Shown in pieces: positions 54,953-62,849 of a stretch of DNA of 64,000 nt (positions within the stretch are counted from its first letter, which is position 1; every line of letters begins with the position of its first letter). Location of the stretch: assembly GCF_013170705.1 (NCBI RefSeq), contig NZ_CP033334.1:2581501-2645500 (forward strand). Direction: 5' to 3'. This DNA comes from Mesorhizobium loti. GTDB lineage: Bacteria; Pseudomonadota; Alphaproteobacteria; Rhizobiales; Rhizobiaceae. A program made the translations under genes and the position numbers. Under the pieces are notes generated by a model. That model was given only the letters and a program-made list of their open reading frames with translations, made no database searches and was not told where the DNA came from.

Positions 54953-55291
54953 TCTTCCTCCCCTGGAGCCCGAGCCTACGCCTCGCAATGCTCCTTGATC
55001 TCAGCCACGCCTTTGCCGCCAGCTTGGCGCAAAGGCACTCCCCAAATTGCCTCGCGGCGAACGCCCGTCGACCCATCGGTCCGATGAACATTTGCCTTTG
55101 TCAGCAAACGAATGTTTTATTTAGACTGTTCACAACAATGTCAATTGGCAACCCTTTGGGCCAATCGGTCGGGTGAGGGCGCCTTTTTCGGGCATTTTGG
55201 GCTGGGAATCGCGGCTTGCGAGCGGTTTCGTTGGCACACGGGACCAGTCCCTGCTAATGCGGCCGCAAATCAAGAAGCTGTGGACATCTGC
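54953..55291. promoter_or_regulatory. divergent control region between PTS and SAF dehydrogenase
   Basis: A 339-base gap without a supported gene. The AT-rich part near 55100-55150 contains TTTGTCAGCAAACGAATG and TTTTATTTAGACTGTTCACA, likely promoter or operator sequence for one or both genes. No regulator gene lies beside it. Confidence 0.4.
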
Positions 55292-56608
55292 ATGACCAAT
55301 GTCGCCTTGACCGGCCTTGCCCGCGATCTCGCCCAGCGTGCCGCCGAGGGCCGCCCGGTGCGCATCGGCGTCATCGGTTCGGGCGAAATGGGTACCGATC
55401 TGGTCACGCAAGGCATGCTGATGCCGGGCATTTCGGTCTGCGCCGTCTCCACGCGGCGTCCGCACACCGCGCGCGAGGCCATTCGCATCGCCTATGGCGA
55501 TGAAGCGATGGCGGTCGAAGCCGACTCCGCGTCGAAAGTCACCGGCGCCATCGAGAGTGGCAGGATCGCCATCACGTCCAACGAGATGCTGGTCACCAAT
55601 CCGCTCATCGACGTCGTCATCGACGCCACCGGCAAGCCGGGCGTCGCCGCCGATTTCGACCTGATGGCGATGGAGCATGGCAAGCATCTGGTGATGATGA
55701 ATGTCGAGGCCGACGTCACCATCGGCTGTTACCTCAAGCAGCAGGCCGACCGGCTTGGCGTGGTCTATTCGGTCGGCGCCGGCGACGAGCCGTCGAGTTG
55801 CATGGAACTGATCGAGTTTGCTTCCGCGCTCGGCCTGACCATCATCTCGGCCGGCAAGGGCAAGAACAACCCGCTCAATCGTGACGCCGTGCCCGACGAC
55901 TATCGCGAGGAAGCGATCCGCCGCAACATGAACCCGCGCATGCTGGTCGAGTTCGTCGACGGTTCCAAGACCATGGTCGAGATGTGCGCAATCGCCAACG
56001 CCACCGGCCTGGTGCCCGATGTGCCGGGCATGCATGGCCCGAAAGCCGACCGCGACGATCTCGTCAAGGTGCTGATCCCGCGCGAGGACGGCGGGCTGCT
56101 CACGAAAAAGGGCGTCGTCGACTATACCATCGGCAAGGGCGTCGCGCCCGGCGTCTTCGTCATCGTCGAGGCGACCCATCCGCGCATCATCGAGCGCATG
56201 GACGATTTGCATATCGGCCACGGTCCCTATTACAGCCTGTTCAGGCCCTATCATCTGACGTCACTGGAAGTGCCGCTGACCGCCGCCCGCATCATGCTTT
56301 TCGGCAAGCCCGACATGGTGCCGTTGCCAAGGCCCGTCGCCGAAGTCTGCGCCGTCGCCAAGCGGGATTTGGCCGCCGGCGAGATTTTCGATGCGATCGG
56401 CGAGACCTGCTATCGCTCCTGGACGATGACGGTCGAGGATGCTCGTGCCCAGCGCGCCCTGCCGGTCGGCCTGCTCGAGGGTGGCAGGGTGCTGAAGCCG
56501 GTCAGGAAAGGCGAACTGCTGACCGCCGACAACGCCGTGCCCGACCCGACGACAAGGCTGTTCGCCTTGCGCCGGCTGCAGGACGAGATGCTGTACGGGG
56601 CGACCTGA
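55292..56608 (+). CDS. SAF-domain NAD(P)-dependent oxidoreductase
   Basis: A 438-residue protein. The N-terminal Rossmann domain (RIGVIGSGEMGTDLVTQGML) and the middle part (IDVVIDATGKPGVAADFDLM, KGKNNPLNRDAVPDDYREEA) resemble homoserine dehydrogenase-like reductases. The C-terminal SAF domain (AVAKRDLAAGEIFDAIGE, GGRVLKPVRKGELLTADN) is the part that causes misannotation as FlgA. It probably oxidises or rearranges a sugar acid or polyol derivative. The location divergent from the PTS permease suggests use of its product. The ATG at 55292 is chosen; a GTG at 55280 is possible. Confidence 0.82.
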   Translation: MTNVALTGLARDLAQRAAEGRPVRIGVIGSGEMGTDLVTQGMLMPGISVCAVSTRRPHTAREAIRIAYGDEAMAVEADSASKVTGAIESGRIAITSNEMLVTNPLIDVVIDATGKPGVAADFDLMAMEHGKHLVMMNVEADVTIGCYLKQQADRLGVVYSVGAGDEPSSCMELIEFASALGLTIISAGKGKNNPLNRDAVPDDYREEAIRRNMNPRMLVEFVDGSKTMVEMCAIANATGLVPDVPGMHGPKADRDDLVKVLIPREDGGLLTKKGVVDYTIGKGVAPGVFVIVEATHPRIIERMDDLHIGHGPYYSLFRPYHLTSLEVPLTAARIMLFGKPDMVPLPRPVAEVCAVAKRDLAAGEIFDAIGETCYRSWTMTVEDARAQRALPVGLLEGGRVLKPVRKGELLTADNAVPDPTTRLFALRRLQDEMLYGAT

Positions 56609-56610
56609 GT

Positions 56611-57426
56611 TTACTTCCCCAACTCGATTGACCGCAGCCGCGCCGCCTCAACCGCTTCGGTGAGCAGATTGGTTAGCCGGTCGTCGCCCATCAGCACGCC
56701 AAGGGCGGCCGCCGTCGTGCCGTTCGGGCTGGTCACCTGCTGGCGCAGCACGCCTGGCTCCTCCTGGCTTTCGGCGGCAAGCGAGGCAGCGCCATAGACT
56801 GTCTGCATCGCGAGCAGCTTGGCGGTTGCCGGCGGCAGGCCCGCCTTCTCCGCGGCCACCGTAAGCGCTTCGATGAAGTGGAAGATATAGGCCGGCCCCG
56901 ATCCCGACACGGCGGTCACGGCATCCATCAGGCCCTCGTCGTCGATGGTCGCGACTTCGCCGCTGGCCGACAGCAGGTCGGCGACGAAACGCTTGGTGTC
57001 GTCGGAAACCAGTTGATTGGAGAACACCACCATCATGCCCTTGCCGATCGAAGCAGGCGTGTTGGGCATGCAGCGCACGATCGGCGCGCGGTTTCCCAGG
57101 ATTCCTTCGAAGGTCGCCACTGGCGTGCCGGCGGCGATGCTGACGAACGTGGTGCGCCCGTCGCCAAGGCGCTTGTAGTCGGCGGTGACGTCGCGGATCA
57201 CTTGCGGCTTCACCGCGATGACGACCAGATCAGGCACTGCGTCGGCTGGAAGAGCGCCGGCATCTCCAGCCGTGCCGCAACCGAGTGCGGCGGCGCGTTG
57301 GCGAAGATCGGCGTTGGGTTCGACGACGAAAACCGCCGACGGCGCAAGCTTGCCGGATTTCAGCCAGCCCGCGAGCATGGCGTAACCCATATTGCCGCAG
57401 CCGGCGAGAACAAGCCTGATCGTCAT
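56611..57426 (-). CDS. proC: pyrroline-5-carboxylate reductase
   Basis: The 271-residue enzyme reduces 1-pyrroline-5-carboxylate to proline with NAD(P)H, the last step of proline synthesis. Diagnostic motifs are the Rossmann GCGNMG at the N-terminus, VVIAVKPQ, IVRCMPNTPASIG, AVSGSGPAYIFHFIEAL and QVTSPNGTTAAAL near the C-terminus. Length is normal. It is convergent with the SAF oxidoreductase gene, only two bases apart. Confidence 0.96.
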   Translation of the reverse strand: MTIRLVLAGCGNMGYAMLAGWLKSGKLAPSAVFVVEPNADLRQRAAALGCGTAGDAGALPADAVPDLVVIAVKPQVIRDVTADYKRLGDGRTTFVSIAAGTPVATFEGILGNRAPIVRCMPNTPASIGKGMMVVFSNQLVSDDTKRFVADLLSASGEVATIDDEGLMDAVTAVSGSGPAYIFHFIEALTVAAEKAGLPPATAKLLAMQTVYGAASLAAESQEEPGVLRQQVTSPNGTTAAALGVLMGDDRLTNLLTEAVEAARLRSIELGK

Positions 57427-57486
57427 CTGAAAGCCCTCCGAGGAAAGGCCTCACATAAACGTTCGCGCCGCGTCCGGAAAGCCCTG

Positions 57487-58821
57487 TCAGACTGGGCGGG
57501 CAGGCTTGCGCACCGCGATCGGACGCAGCGACACTTGCCTCAGGCCAAGCACGCCAAGCACGAAGAACAGCCAGACCGGATCGCCGCGATGGAAAAAGAA
57601 GCTTTCCAGGAAGGCGTTCAGCGCGGTGAACAGCACCACCATCATGAAGAAGTCGCCGAGATAGATGTTTTCCTTGCGCAGCGGAATGCGCATGTAGTCA
57701 CGCAGCGGCGCGATGAGAAAGGTGTAGACCGCCACGCAAAGCGCCGGAACGCCCATCAGCACGGCGATGTCGAGATAGCCGTCATGGCCGTGCACAATCG
57801 TTCTGATGTCCCAGGGACGATCGAAGGGCTGATCTTGGTTGAGCAGCAGCGGCGTGCCCCAGAAGCTCTCATAGCCGTAGCCGGTCCACGGCTTCTTCGC
57901 CAGCATCGAGCCGGCGAACTCCCACAGCGTCGTGCGGCCGGTATAGGTCATGTCGGGGAAATAGATCGCCGCCAGATGTTTCACCGGCGGCAGGAAGACA
58001 ATGCCCAGCGTGCCGACCGCCGTCGCGATGATCGCCAGCGCAAACAGGATCGGCGTACCGAGCCGCATGCCCATCAGGCTCGGCAGCACCACGATCAGGA
58101 TCGAGAACGGCACCAGCCCGGCGGTCGTCTTGGAGCCGGTGTGCAGCATGAAGATCATCGCAGCGCAGAAGATGCCCGCGCCCCACCAGCGCTGTCCGCG
58201 CCGGTAGAGGTAAAGGCCGGCGAAACTGAAGCAGGCCATGATCGGGCCGGCGATGTTCTTGTGGGTGAAAACGCCGCGCCACAGGCCGGCATGTTCCGGC
58301 TCCTGCGAGTCGGCCGTGTGCAGCGCTTCATGCGGAAAGACGATCAGGCCGAGATAGGAAAGGCCCATGACCACGACGGCGGTGAAGATGATGACTTTGG
58401 AGAAGGATTCGGCATCACGCGGCAGCGCCAGGATCGTTGCCATGGTCAGGATGCCGATCATGGTGAAGGAAGCCGCGCGCATGGCCGAGGGCGGGTCGGT
58501 CGCCAGCACCACCGACAGGAAGAAGAAACCCAGCATCAGTATCCAGGACGGGCTGAGCAGCGAGCGCACGATGCGGGGATCGGCGAAAGCCATCAACGAG
58601 AAGATCGAAATGGCGCCGAGCGAACCAAAGCCGAGCTGGTTGACGATGTCGCCGCCCTCGCCGGTGAGTTCGGCGCCGGCCGGCTGGAACGGCCGGAAGG
58701 ATACCATGATGACGGTGAACAGGAGCGCGGCGACCGCGGTCGCGACGCCGTCGCGCGTGAACGCGTCGCTGAGCGGGGCGCGCTCAGTTTTTCTCGGGCT
58801 GGCGATACTGCTCATTGGCAT
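57487..58821 (-). CDS. O-antigen ligase/Wzy-type polysaccharide polymerase
   Basis: A 444-residue polytopic membrane protein with about ten to twelve helices. The O-antigen-ligase core has AGLWRGVFTHKNIAGPIMAC, a long helix region, then GRTTLWEFAGSMLAKKPW and TIVHGHDGYLDIAVLMGVP. The large periplasmic loop with HKN and HGH/D residues is typical of Wzy_C proteins that join or polymerise surface polysaccharide. The ATG at 58821 (MPMSSIAS) overlaps the GT2 stop by 38 bases; ATG 58815 is an alternative. Confidence 0.87.
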   Translation of the reverse strand: MPMSSIASPRKTERAPLSDAFTRDGVATAVAALLFTVIMVSFRPFQPAGAELTGEGGDIVNQLGFGSLGAISIFSLMAFADPRIVRSLLSPSWILMLGFFFLSVVLATDPPSAMRAASFTMIGILTMATILALPRDAESFSKVIIFTAVVVMGLSYLGLIVFPHEALHTADSQEPEHAGLWRGVFTHKNIAGPIMACFSFAGLYLYRRGQRWWGAGIFCAAMIFMLHTGSKTTAGLVPFSILIVVLPSLMGMRLGTPILFALAIIATAVGTLGIVFLPPVKHLAAIYFPDMTYTGRTTLWEFAGSMLAKKPWTGYGYESFWGTPLLLNQDQPFDRPWDIRTIVHGHDGYLDIAVLMGVPALCVAVYTFLIAPLRDYMRIPLRKENIYLGDFFMMVVLFTALNAFLESFFFHRGDPVWLFFVLGVLGLRQVSLRPIAVRKPARPV

Positions 58822-59782
58822 ATCCAAATTCGGCCAGCACGCGGCCGAGCGCCACATGGATGGGGTAGACGGCGATCGCCGGCGATCCGGTCCGCGCCAG
58901 CCGGATCAGGCCGCGAAACGGCGAAGCGGCAAGCAGTGCCAGGCTCTTCGCGAATACCTTGACGCCGGCCAGCGGCGTGCCGGCGCGCTTCTTCTTCTCG
59001 ACCAATGTCGAGATCACGCCGTTGCGCAGGCTGCGGGCCCGGATCCAGTCGGCTTCGATACGCCGTGCCGGAACGGTTTCGCGCACCTTTGCCTCGGCGC
59101 ACCAGCCGAGCACGAAGCCCCTTTGGGCCGATCGGCTGAGGAAGTCGGAATCGCCGCCGCCCATGAAGTTGAACCTGAGATCGAGGAAGGGCGGCCCCAT
59201 GGCGATCAGCACGTTGCGACCGACCAGGAGATTGCCCGACGAATAGAGCGCCGCCACGCGTCCCGTCTCCCGGTAAGGTGGCGCGAAGACAGGATGTTCG
59301 GCCCATTTCGCGTGGGCGGGGTCGGCGAAGACAGGCACCTGCGGGCCGCCGACAATATCGGCGCCGAGCGTCTCGGCGGCCAGGCACATGCGTTCCAGCC
59401 AATGCGGATCGGCGATCTCGTCATCGTCTATGACCAGCAGGTGCCTGAAGTTCGGGAAGTGCAGGATCGCCGTCTGCCAGCCCGCATTGTAGGCACTGCA
59501 ATTGCCGCGCTCATGCGCGATGATGACCATGCCCGGTATCTCGCCGCTCTCGAACAGCGGCAGCACCGCCTTGGCGCCGTCACGCGCCTCGGCTTCATTC
59601 TCCATGACGATGACCGCAAAGCGCCTGCCGGTCCGCTGGGCGCGGAGCGAAGCCAGCGTCTCCAGCACCTGTTCGGGCCGCTTGAAGGTCGGCAAGGTGA
59701 CCACCGCTTCGACAGCCTCCACGTCAAGCCGGGGAGACCGTCCAGCGATCGATACCGAACCATCCGATGGCAAAGGGATCAT
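58784..59782 (-). CDS. glycosyltransferase family 2
   Basis: A 332-residue GT-A enzyme with AVVTLPTFKRPEQVLETLAS at the N-terminus, the donor/metal motif LLVIDDDEIADPHWLERM (DDD), and MGGGDSDFLSRSAQRGF as the acceptor/catalytic region. It transfers a sugar onto a lipid- or polysaccharide-linked acceptor on the cytoplasmic face. The ATG at 59782 is used; the frame is open to 59824. It is transcribed with the O-antigen-ligase-like gene. Confidence 0.88.
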   Translation of the reverse strand: MIPLPSDGSVSIAGRSPRLDVEAVEAVVTLPTFKRPEQVLETLASLRAQRTGRRFAVIVMENEAEARDGAKAVLPLFESGEIPGMVIIAHERGNCSAYNAGWQTAILHFPNFRHLLVIDDDEIADPHWLERMCLAAETLGADIVGGPQVPVFADPAHAKWAEHPVFAPPYRETGRVAALYSSGNLLVGRNVLIAMGPPFLDLRFNFMGGGDSDFLSRSAQRGFVLGWCAEAKVRETVPARRIEADWIRARSLRNGVISTLVEKKKRAGTPLAGVKVFAKSLALLAASPFRGLIRLARTGSPAIAVYPIHVALGRVLAEFGYANEQYRQPEKN

Positions 59783-59953
59783 CCGTGTCCAGCCACATGG
59801 TGAGTCGCGTTCTGGTAGCACCACGGTGATAAGGTTTCGTTAATCACCTTGCATGGAGAAGCCCGTCGGGCAGGGGCTTTCGGGCGTCGATTGTGCTCGC
59901 TTAATCAAGGGTTCACCGCGTTTTGCTACCGGCTACACCACAGGATAGGTGAG

Positions 59954-61126
59954 ATGCATCTGCTGTTCGTCACATCGATCGTGCCCGACGGTGCTCTCGC
60001 CTCGGGCTACGAGATCGCCAATGCCGCGATCATCGCCGCCTTGCGGCGGGCTGGCGCGCGCGTCACGGTCATCGGCTTCATTTGGCCCGGGAAAGCCGCT
60101 TCCGATCCTGAAAACACCGTGGTGCTGGGTGCGGTCGACGTTCGCACGGAAAGCGCCTCGGCACTGAAAAAGCTCAGCTGGGTCGGCAAGGCGATGCTGT
60201 CAGGCCTGACCTTCTCATCGGTCAAGTTGCGCGCGGTGTCCGACCGCGATGTTCGGGCCGCCATCGAACGGGCCGGTCCGTTCGATGGCTATGTGCTGAA
60301 CTCCGTGCAGTTCGCCGGTGCCTTCGAAAAGCTTCTGGAAGACCGGCCTTCGCTCTTCGTCGCCCACAATGTCGAGCATCTCTCGGCGCGGGAGAATGCG
60401 GCCGCCGCCGGCGGCCTTTTCCAGCGCCTGCTGTTTCGCCGCGAGGCAAGGCTGCTCAAGATCGTCGAAGAGCGTCTCTGCCGCCGCGCGCGCTTCGTCT
60501 TCACGCTGGCCGAGGAAGACCGCGCTGCACTCGGCGTCGCCACCGATAACCGCTCGGCGGTGCTGCCGCTGGTGACCGGCGCCAGCGCGCCCGCGCTGAA
60601 AGGCCCGCGCCGGATCGAGTGCGACGCCGCCTTGATCGGCACCTGGACCTGGCAGCCGAACCGCATCGGCCTCGACTGGTTCCTGGCCAAGGTGGTGCCG
60701 CATCTGCGGCCGGATTTCCGCATCCGCATCGCCGGCCACATGCCTTCCGGTGTGACCTCGGTGCATCCTGGTGTCGAGTTTGTCGGCCGTGTCCCGGATG
60801 CAAGGGCGTTCGTAAGCGGCGCGGCTGTCATCCCGCTGATCAGCACCGCCGGCAGCGGCGTACAACTGAAGACCATCGAAACCTTCGAACTCGGTCTGCC
60901 GTCGGTCGCCACCGGCCGCTCGCTGCGCGGCATCGACCATCGTCCCGACAATTGCGTCGTCACCGACGATCCAGTCGCTTTCGCCAGGTCGCTGGAGGCT
61001 GCCGCGGCCGACATCCGGGACGTCGACGGCAGCGCATTCCATCGCCGGCAGGTCAAGGCGCTCGATACCGCCATCCAACTCGGCCTGGAAAAGCTGGGGG
61101 CAGTCAGGCGGGAGGTGTTTGCATGA
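59954..61126 (+). CDS. glycosyltransferase family 4
   Basis: A 390-residue GT-B enzyme beginning MHLLFVTSIVPDGALASGYE. The acceptor-domain motif is LFVAHNVEHLSARE; the donor-domain segments are DAALIGTWTWQPNRIGLDWF, GVEFVGRVPDARAFVSGA and GSGVQLKTIETFELGLPSVA (the EX7E-like helix). The ATG at 59954 after ATAGGTGAG is right; the frame begins earlier at 59849. Its stop overlaps the next start as ATGA. Confidence 0.88.
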   Translation: MHLLFVTSIVPDGALASGYEIANAAIIAALRRAGARVTVIGFIWPGKAASDPENTVVLGAVDVRTESASALKKLSWVGKAMLSGLTFSSVKLRAVSDRDVRAAIERAGPFDGYVLNSVQFAGAFEKLLEDRPSLFVAHNVEHLSARENAAAAGGLFQRLLFRREARLLKIVEERLCRRARFVFTLAEEDRAALGVATDNRSAVLPLVTGASAPALKGPRRIECDAALIGTWTWQPNRIGLDWFLAKVVPHLRPDFRIRIAGHMPSGVTSVHPGVEFVGRVPDARAFVSGAAVIPLISTAGSGVQLKTIETFELGLPSVATGRSLRGIDHRPDNCVVTDDPVAFARSLEAAAADIRDVDGSAFHRRQVKALDTAIQLGLEKLGAVRREVFA

Positions 61127-61917
61127 ACATGCACACCGCCCGCGCCGCATTCGGCCTCGACAGCCTGAAGACGGTCCTCGGCATTTCGGTGCTCGCCATC
61201 CGCTGGGACGATGCGATCGCCCTGCTGAACCGGCTGATCGCCGAGCGGCGCTTCACCAAGGTCAGTTTCCTCAACGCCCACAATGCCAATATCGCCTATA
61301 CCGACCCGGTCTTCGCCGAGGCGCTCGATGATTTCCTCATCCTGCCGGACGGCATTGGCGTCGATCTCGCCGCCAAGCTTCTCTATGGCTCGCCGTTTCC
61401 GGACAATCTCAACGGCACCGATTTCGTGCCAGCCTTCCTGCAGGCCTCGACGCGGCCGCTGACCGTCGGGCTGCTCGGCGCGACGCGTGTCAATGCCGAG
61501 GCGGCGTCGGTCAAGCTGGCCGCCCTTGCCGTGCAGCACAATTTCGTGGTCGTTCATGACGGCTATTTCTCCGCTGAGCAGGAACCGGAGATCATCGGCC
61601 GGATCGCGGCGCTGCGGCCCGACATGCTGTTGGTCGCCATGGGCGTGCCAAGACAGGAACTGTGGATAGCGCGTCATATCGACGAGCGCCATTGCACCAT
61701 GCCGGTCGCTGTCGGTGCGCTGCTCGATTTCCTCAGCGGCTCGGTGCCGCGCGCGCCGCTGTGGATGCGCCGCCTGCGCCTGGAATGGCTGTTCCGGCTG
61801 GCGGTCGAGCCGGGCCGCCTCTGGCGCCGCTATGTGGTCGGCAATCCGGTGTTCTTGTGGCGGGTCATCAAGCAGAGATGGTCGCGCGGAGCCGAGACGG
61901 CGGGAGAATTCCGTTGA
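61123..61917 (+). CDS. WecG/TagA/CpsF-type glycosyltransferase (GT26)
   Basis: A 264-residue enzyme with the GT26 signature. It shows TKVSFLNAHNANIAYTDP, LPDGIGVDLAAKLLYGSP, GLLGATRVNAEAA, LVAMGVPRQELWIARH and VGALLDFLSGSVPRAP, ending in a basic membrane-binding tail. Family members add ManNAc, ManNAcA, glucose or galactose to a lipid-linked sugar. The start overlaps the preceding stop by four bases, and its own stop overlaps the TTG start of the next gene (TTGA). Confidence 0.93.
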   Translation: MNMHTARAAFGLDSLKTVLGISVLAIRWDDAIALLNRLIAERRFTKVSFLNAHNANIAYTDPVFAEALDDFLILPDGIGVDLAAKLLYGSPFPDNLNGTDFVPAFLQASTRPLTVGLLGATRVNAEAASVKLAALAVQHNFVVVHDGYFSAEQEPEIIGRIAALRPDMLLVAMGVPRQELWIARHIDERHCTMPVAVGALLDFLSGSVPRAPLWMRRLRLEWLFRLAVEPGRLWRRYVVGNPVFLWRVIKQRWSRGAETAGEFR

Positions 61918-62837
61918 ACAAACGGTTCGTTCCAGACGCCCTTGCCGGCCCGGGCCTGTTGCCGAAAACGCCGACGGCGGCGGTGGTGACGGCAAGCTAT
62001 GCGCCGGATTTCGAACGCTGCCGCCTGTTGTGCGAGACCCTCGACCGGCATGTCTCGGGTGCCGCGCACCATTACATCCTGGTCGAGCGTCGCGATGTCG
62101 CGCTTTTCCGCCAGCTGGAAACAAGCCGGCGCACTATCGTCGATGAGCGCGACCTGCTGCCGCGCTGGCTGCGCGCTTTGGACGACCCGCTCAGCCTGTT
62201 CCGCCGGCGTGTCTGGCTCAGCCTGAAGACGCAGCCGCTGCGCGGCTGGCACGTGCAGCAACTGCGCCGTATCGCCATTTCGGCCCATGCTAGTGAAGAC
62301 GTATTGGTCTTCTGCGATTCCGACGTCGCTTTCCTCAAGCCTTTCCACTGTGCCGCCTTCTGGCGCGACGGCAAGGCGCGCCTGTTTCGCCGCGACGGCG
62401 TGCTGGCGGATGAGGGTCATGACGAGCATCGCATCTGGTCACGCAATGCGGGTTCGGCACTTGGCATCGACCCGTCCCGCATATCGGCCCACGATTACAT
62501 CTCGACCCTGATTGCCTGGCGTCGCGACGCCGTGATTGCCATGTGCGGTCAGATCGAGAAGGTCCATGGCCGCGACTGGGTCGAGGTCGTCGGCTCGGCG
62601 CGCAGATTCTCCGAATGCATGATCTATGGCCGCTATGTCGACGATCTGCTGGACGGCGCCGGCCACTTCCACGGTTCGGAAGAATTCTGCCGCGTCCACT
62701 GGACGGGCGAAGCGTTGTCGGACGACGAGTTCCGCCGCTTCGTTGCCGGCATGGCGCCGGATCAGGTGGCGATCGGCATGCAATCCTTCATCGGCACCGA
62801 TATCGGCCGCATCCGCCGCCTGATCGGGCTCGATTAG
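61914..62837 (+). CDS. DUF6492 family protein, glycosyltransferase-like (TTG start)
   Basis: A 307-residue protein starting from TTG at 61914 inside the WecG-like stop (TTGA), with no nearby ATG in frame. Motifs FCDSDVAFLKPF (DxD-like) and YAPDFERCRLLCETLDRHVS, together with the C-terminal GTDIGRIRRLIGL, match the DUF6492 family, which has a GT-A-like layout. Family function is not established; the cluster indicates a role in surface-polysaccharide synthesis. It is convergent with the flippase gene. Confidence 0.85.
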   Translation: MNKRFVPDALAGPGLLPKTPTAAVVTASYAPDFERCRLLCETLDRHVSGAAHHYILVERRDVALFRQLETSRRTIVDERDLLPRWLRALDDPLSLFRRRVWLSLKTQPLRGWHVQQLRRIAISAHASEDVLVFCDSDVAFLKPFHCAAFWRDGKARLFRRDGVLADEGHDEHRIWSRNAGSALGIDPSRISAHDYISTLIAWRRDAVIAMCGQIEKVHGRDWVEVVGSARRFSECMIYGRYVDDLLDGAGHFHGSEEFCRVHWTGEALSDDEFRRFVAGMAPDQVAIGMQSFIGTDIGRIRRLIGLD

Positions 62838-62849
62838 CCTCACCCGAAT

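Noticed and set aside
56878..58962. 694-codon plus-strand open frame across proC and the O-antigen-ligase-like gene
   Set aside because: It spans two well-supported minus-strand genes and their intergenic gap, with a highly charged random-looking translation.
60289..62124. 611-codon minus-strand open frame across the glycosyltransferase genes
   Set aside because: Antisense to three coupled, motif-bearing plus-strand genes; no domain in its own translation.
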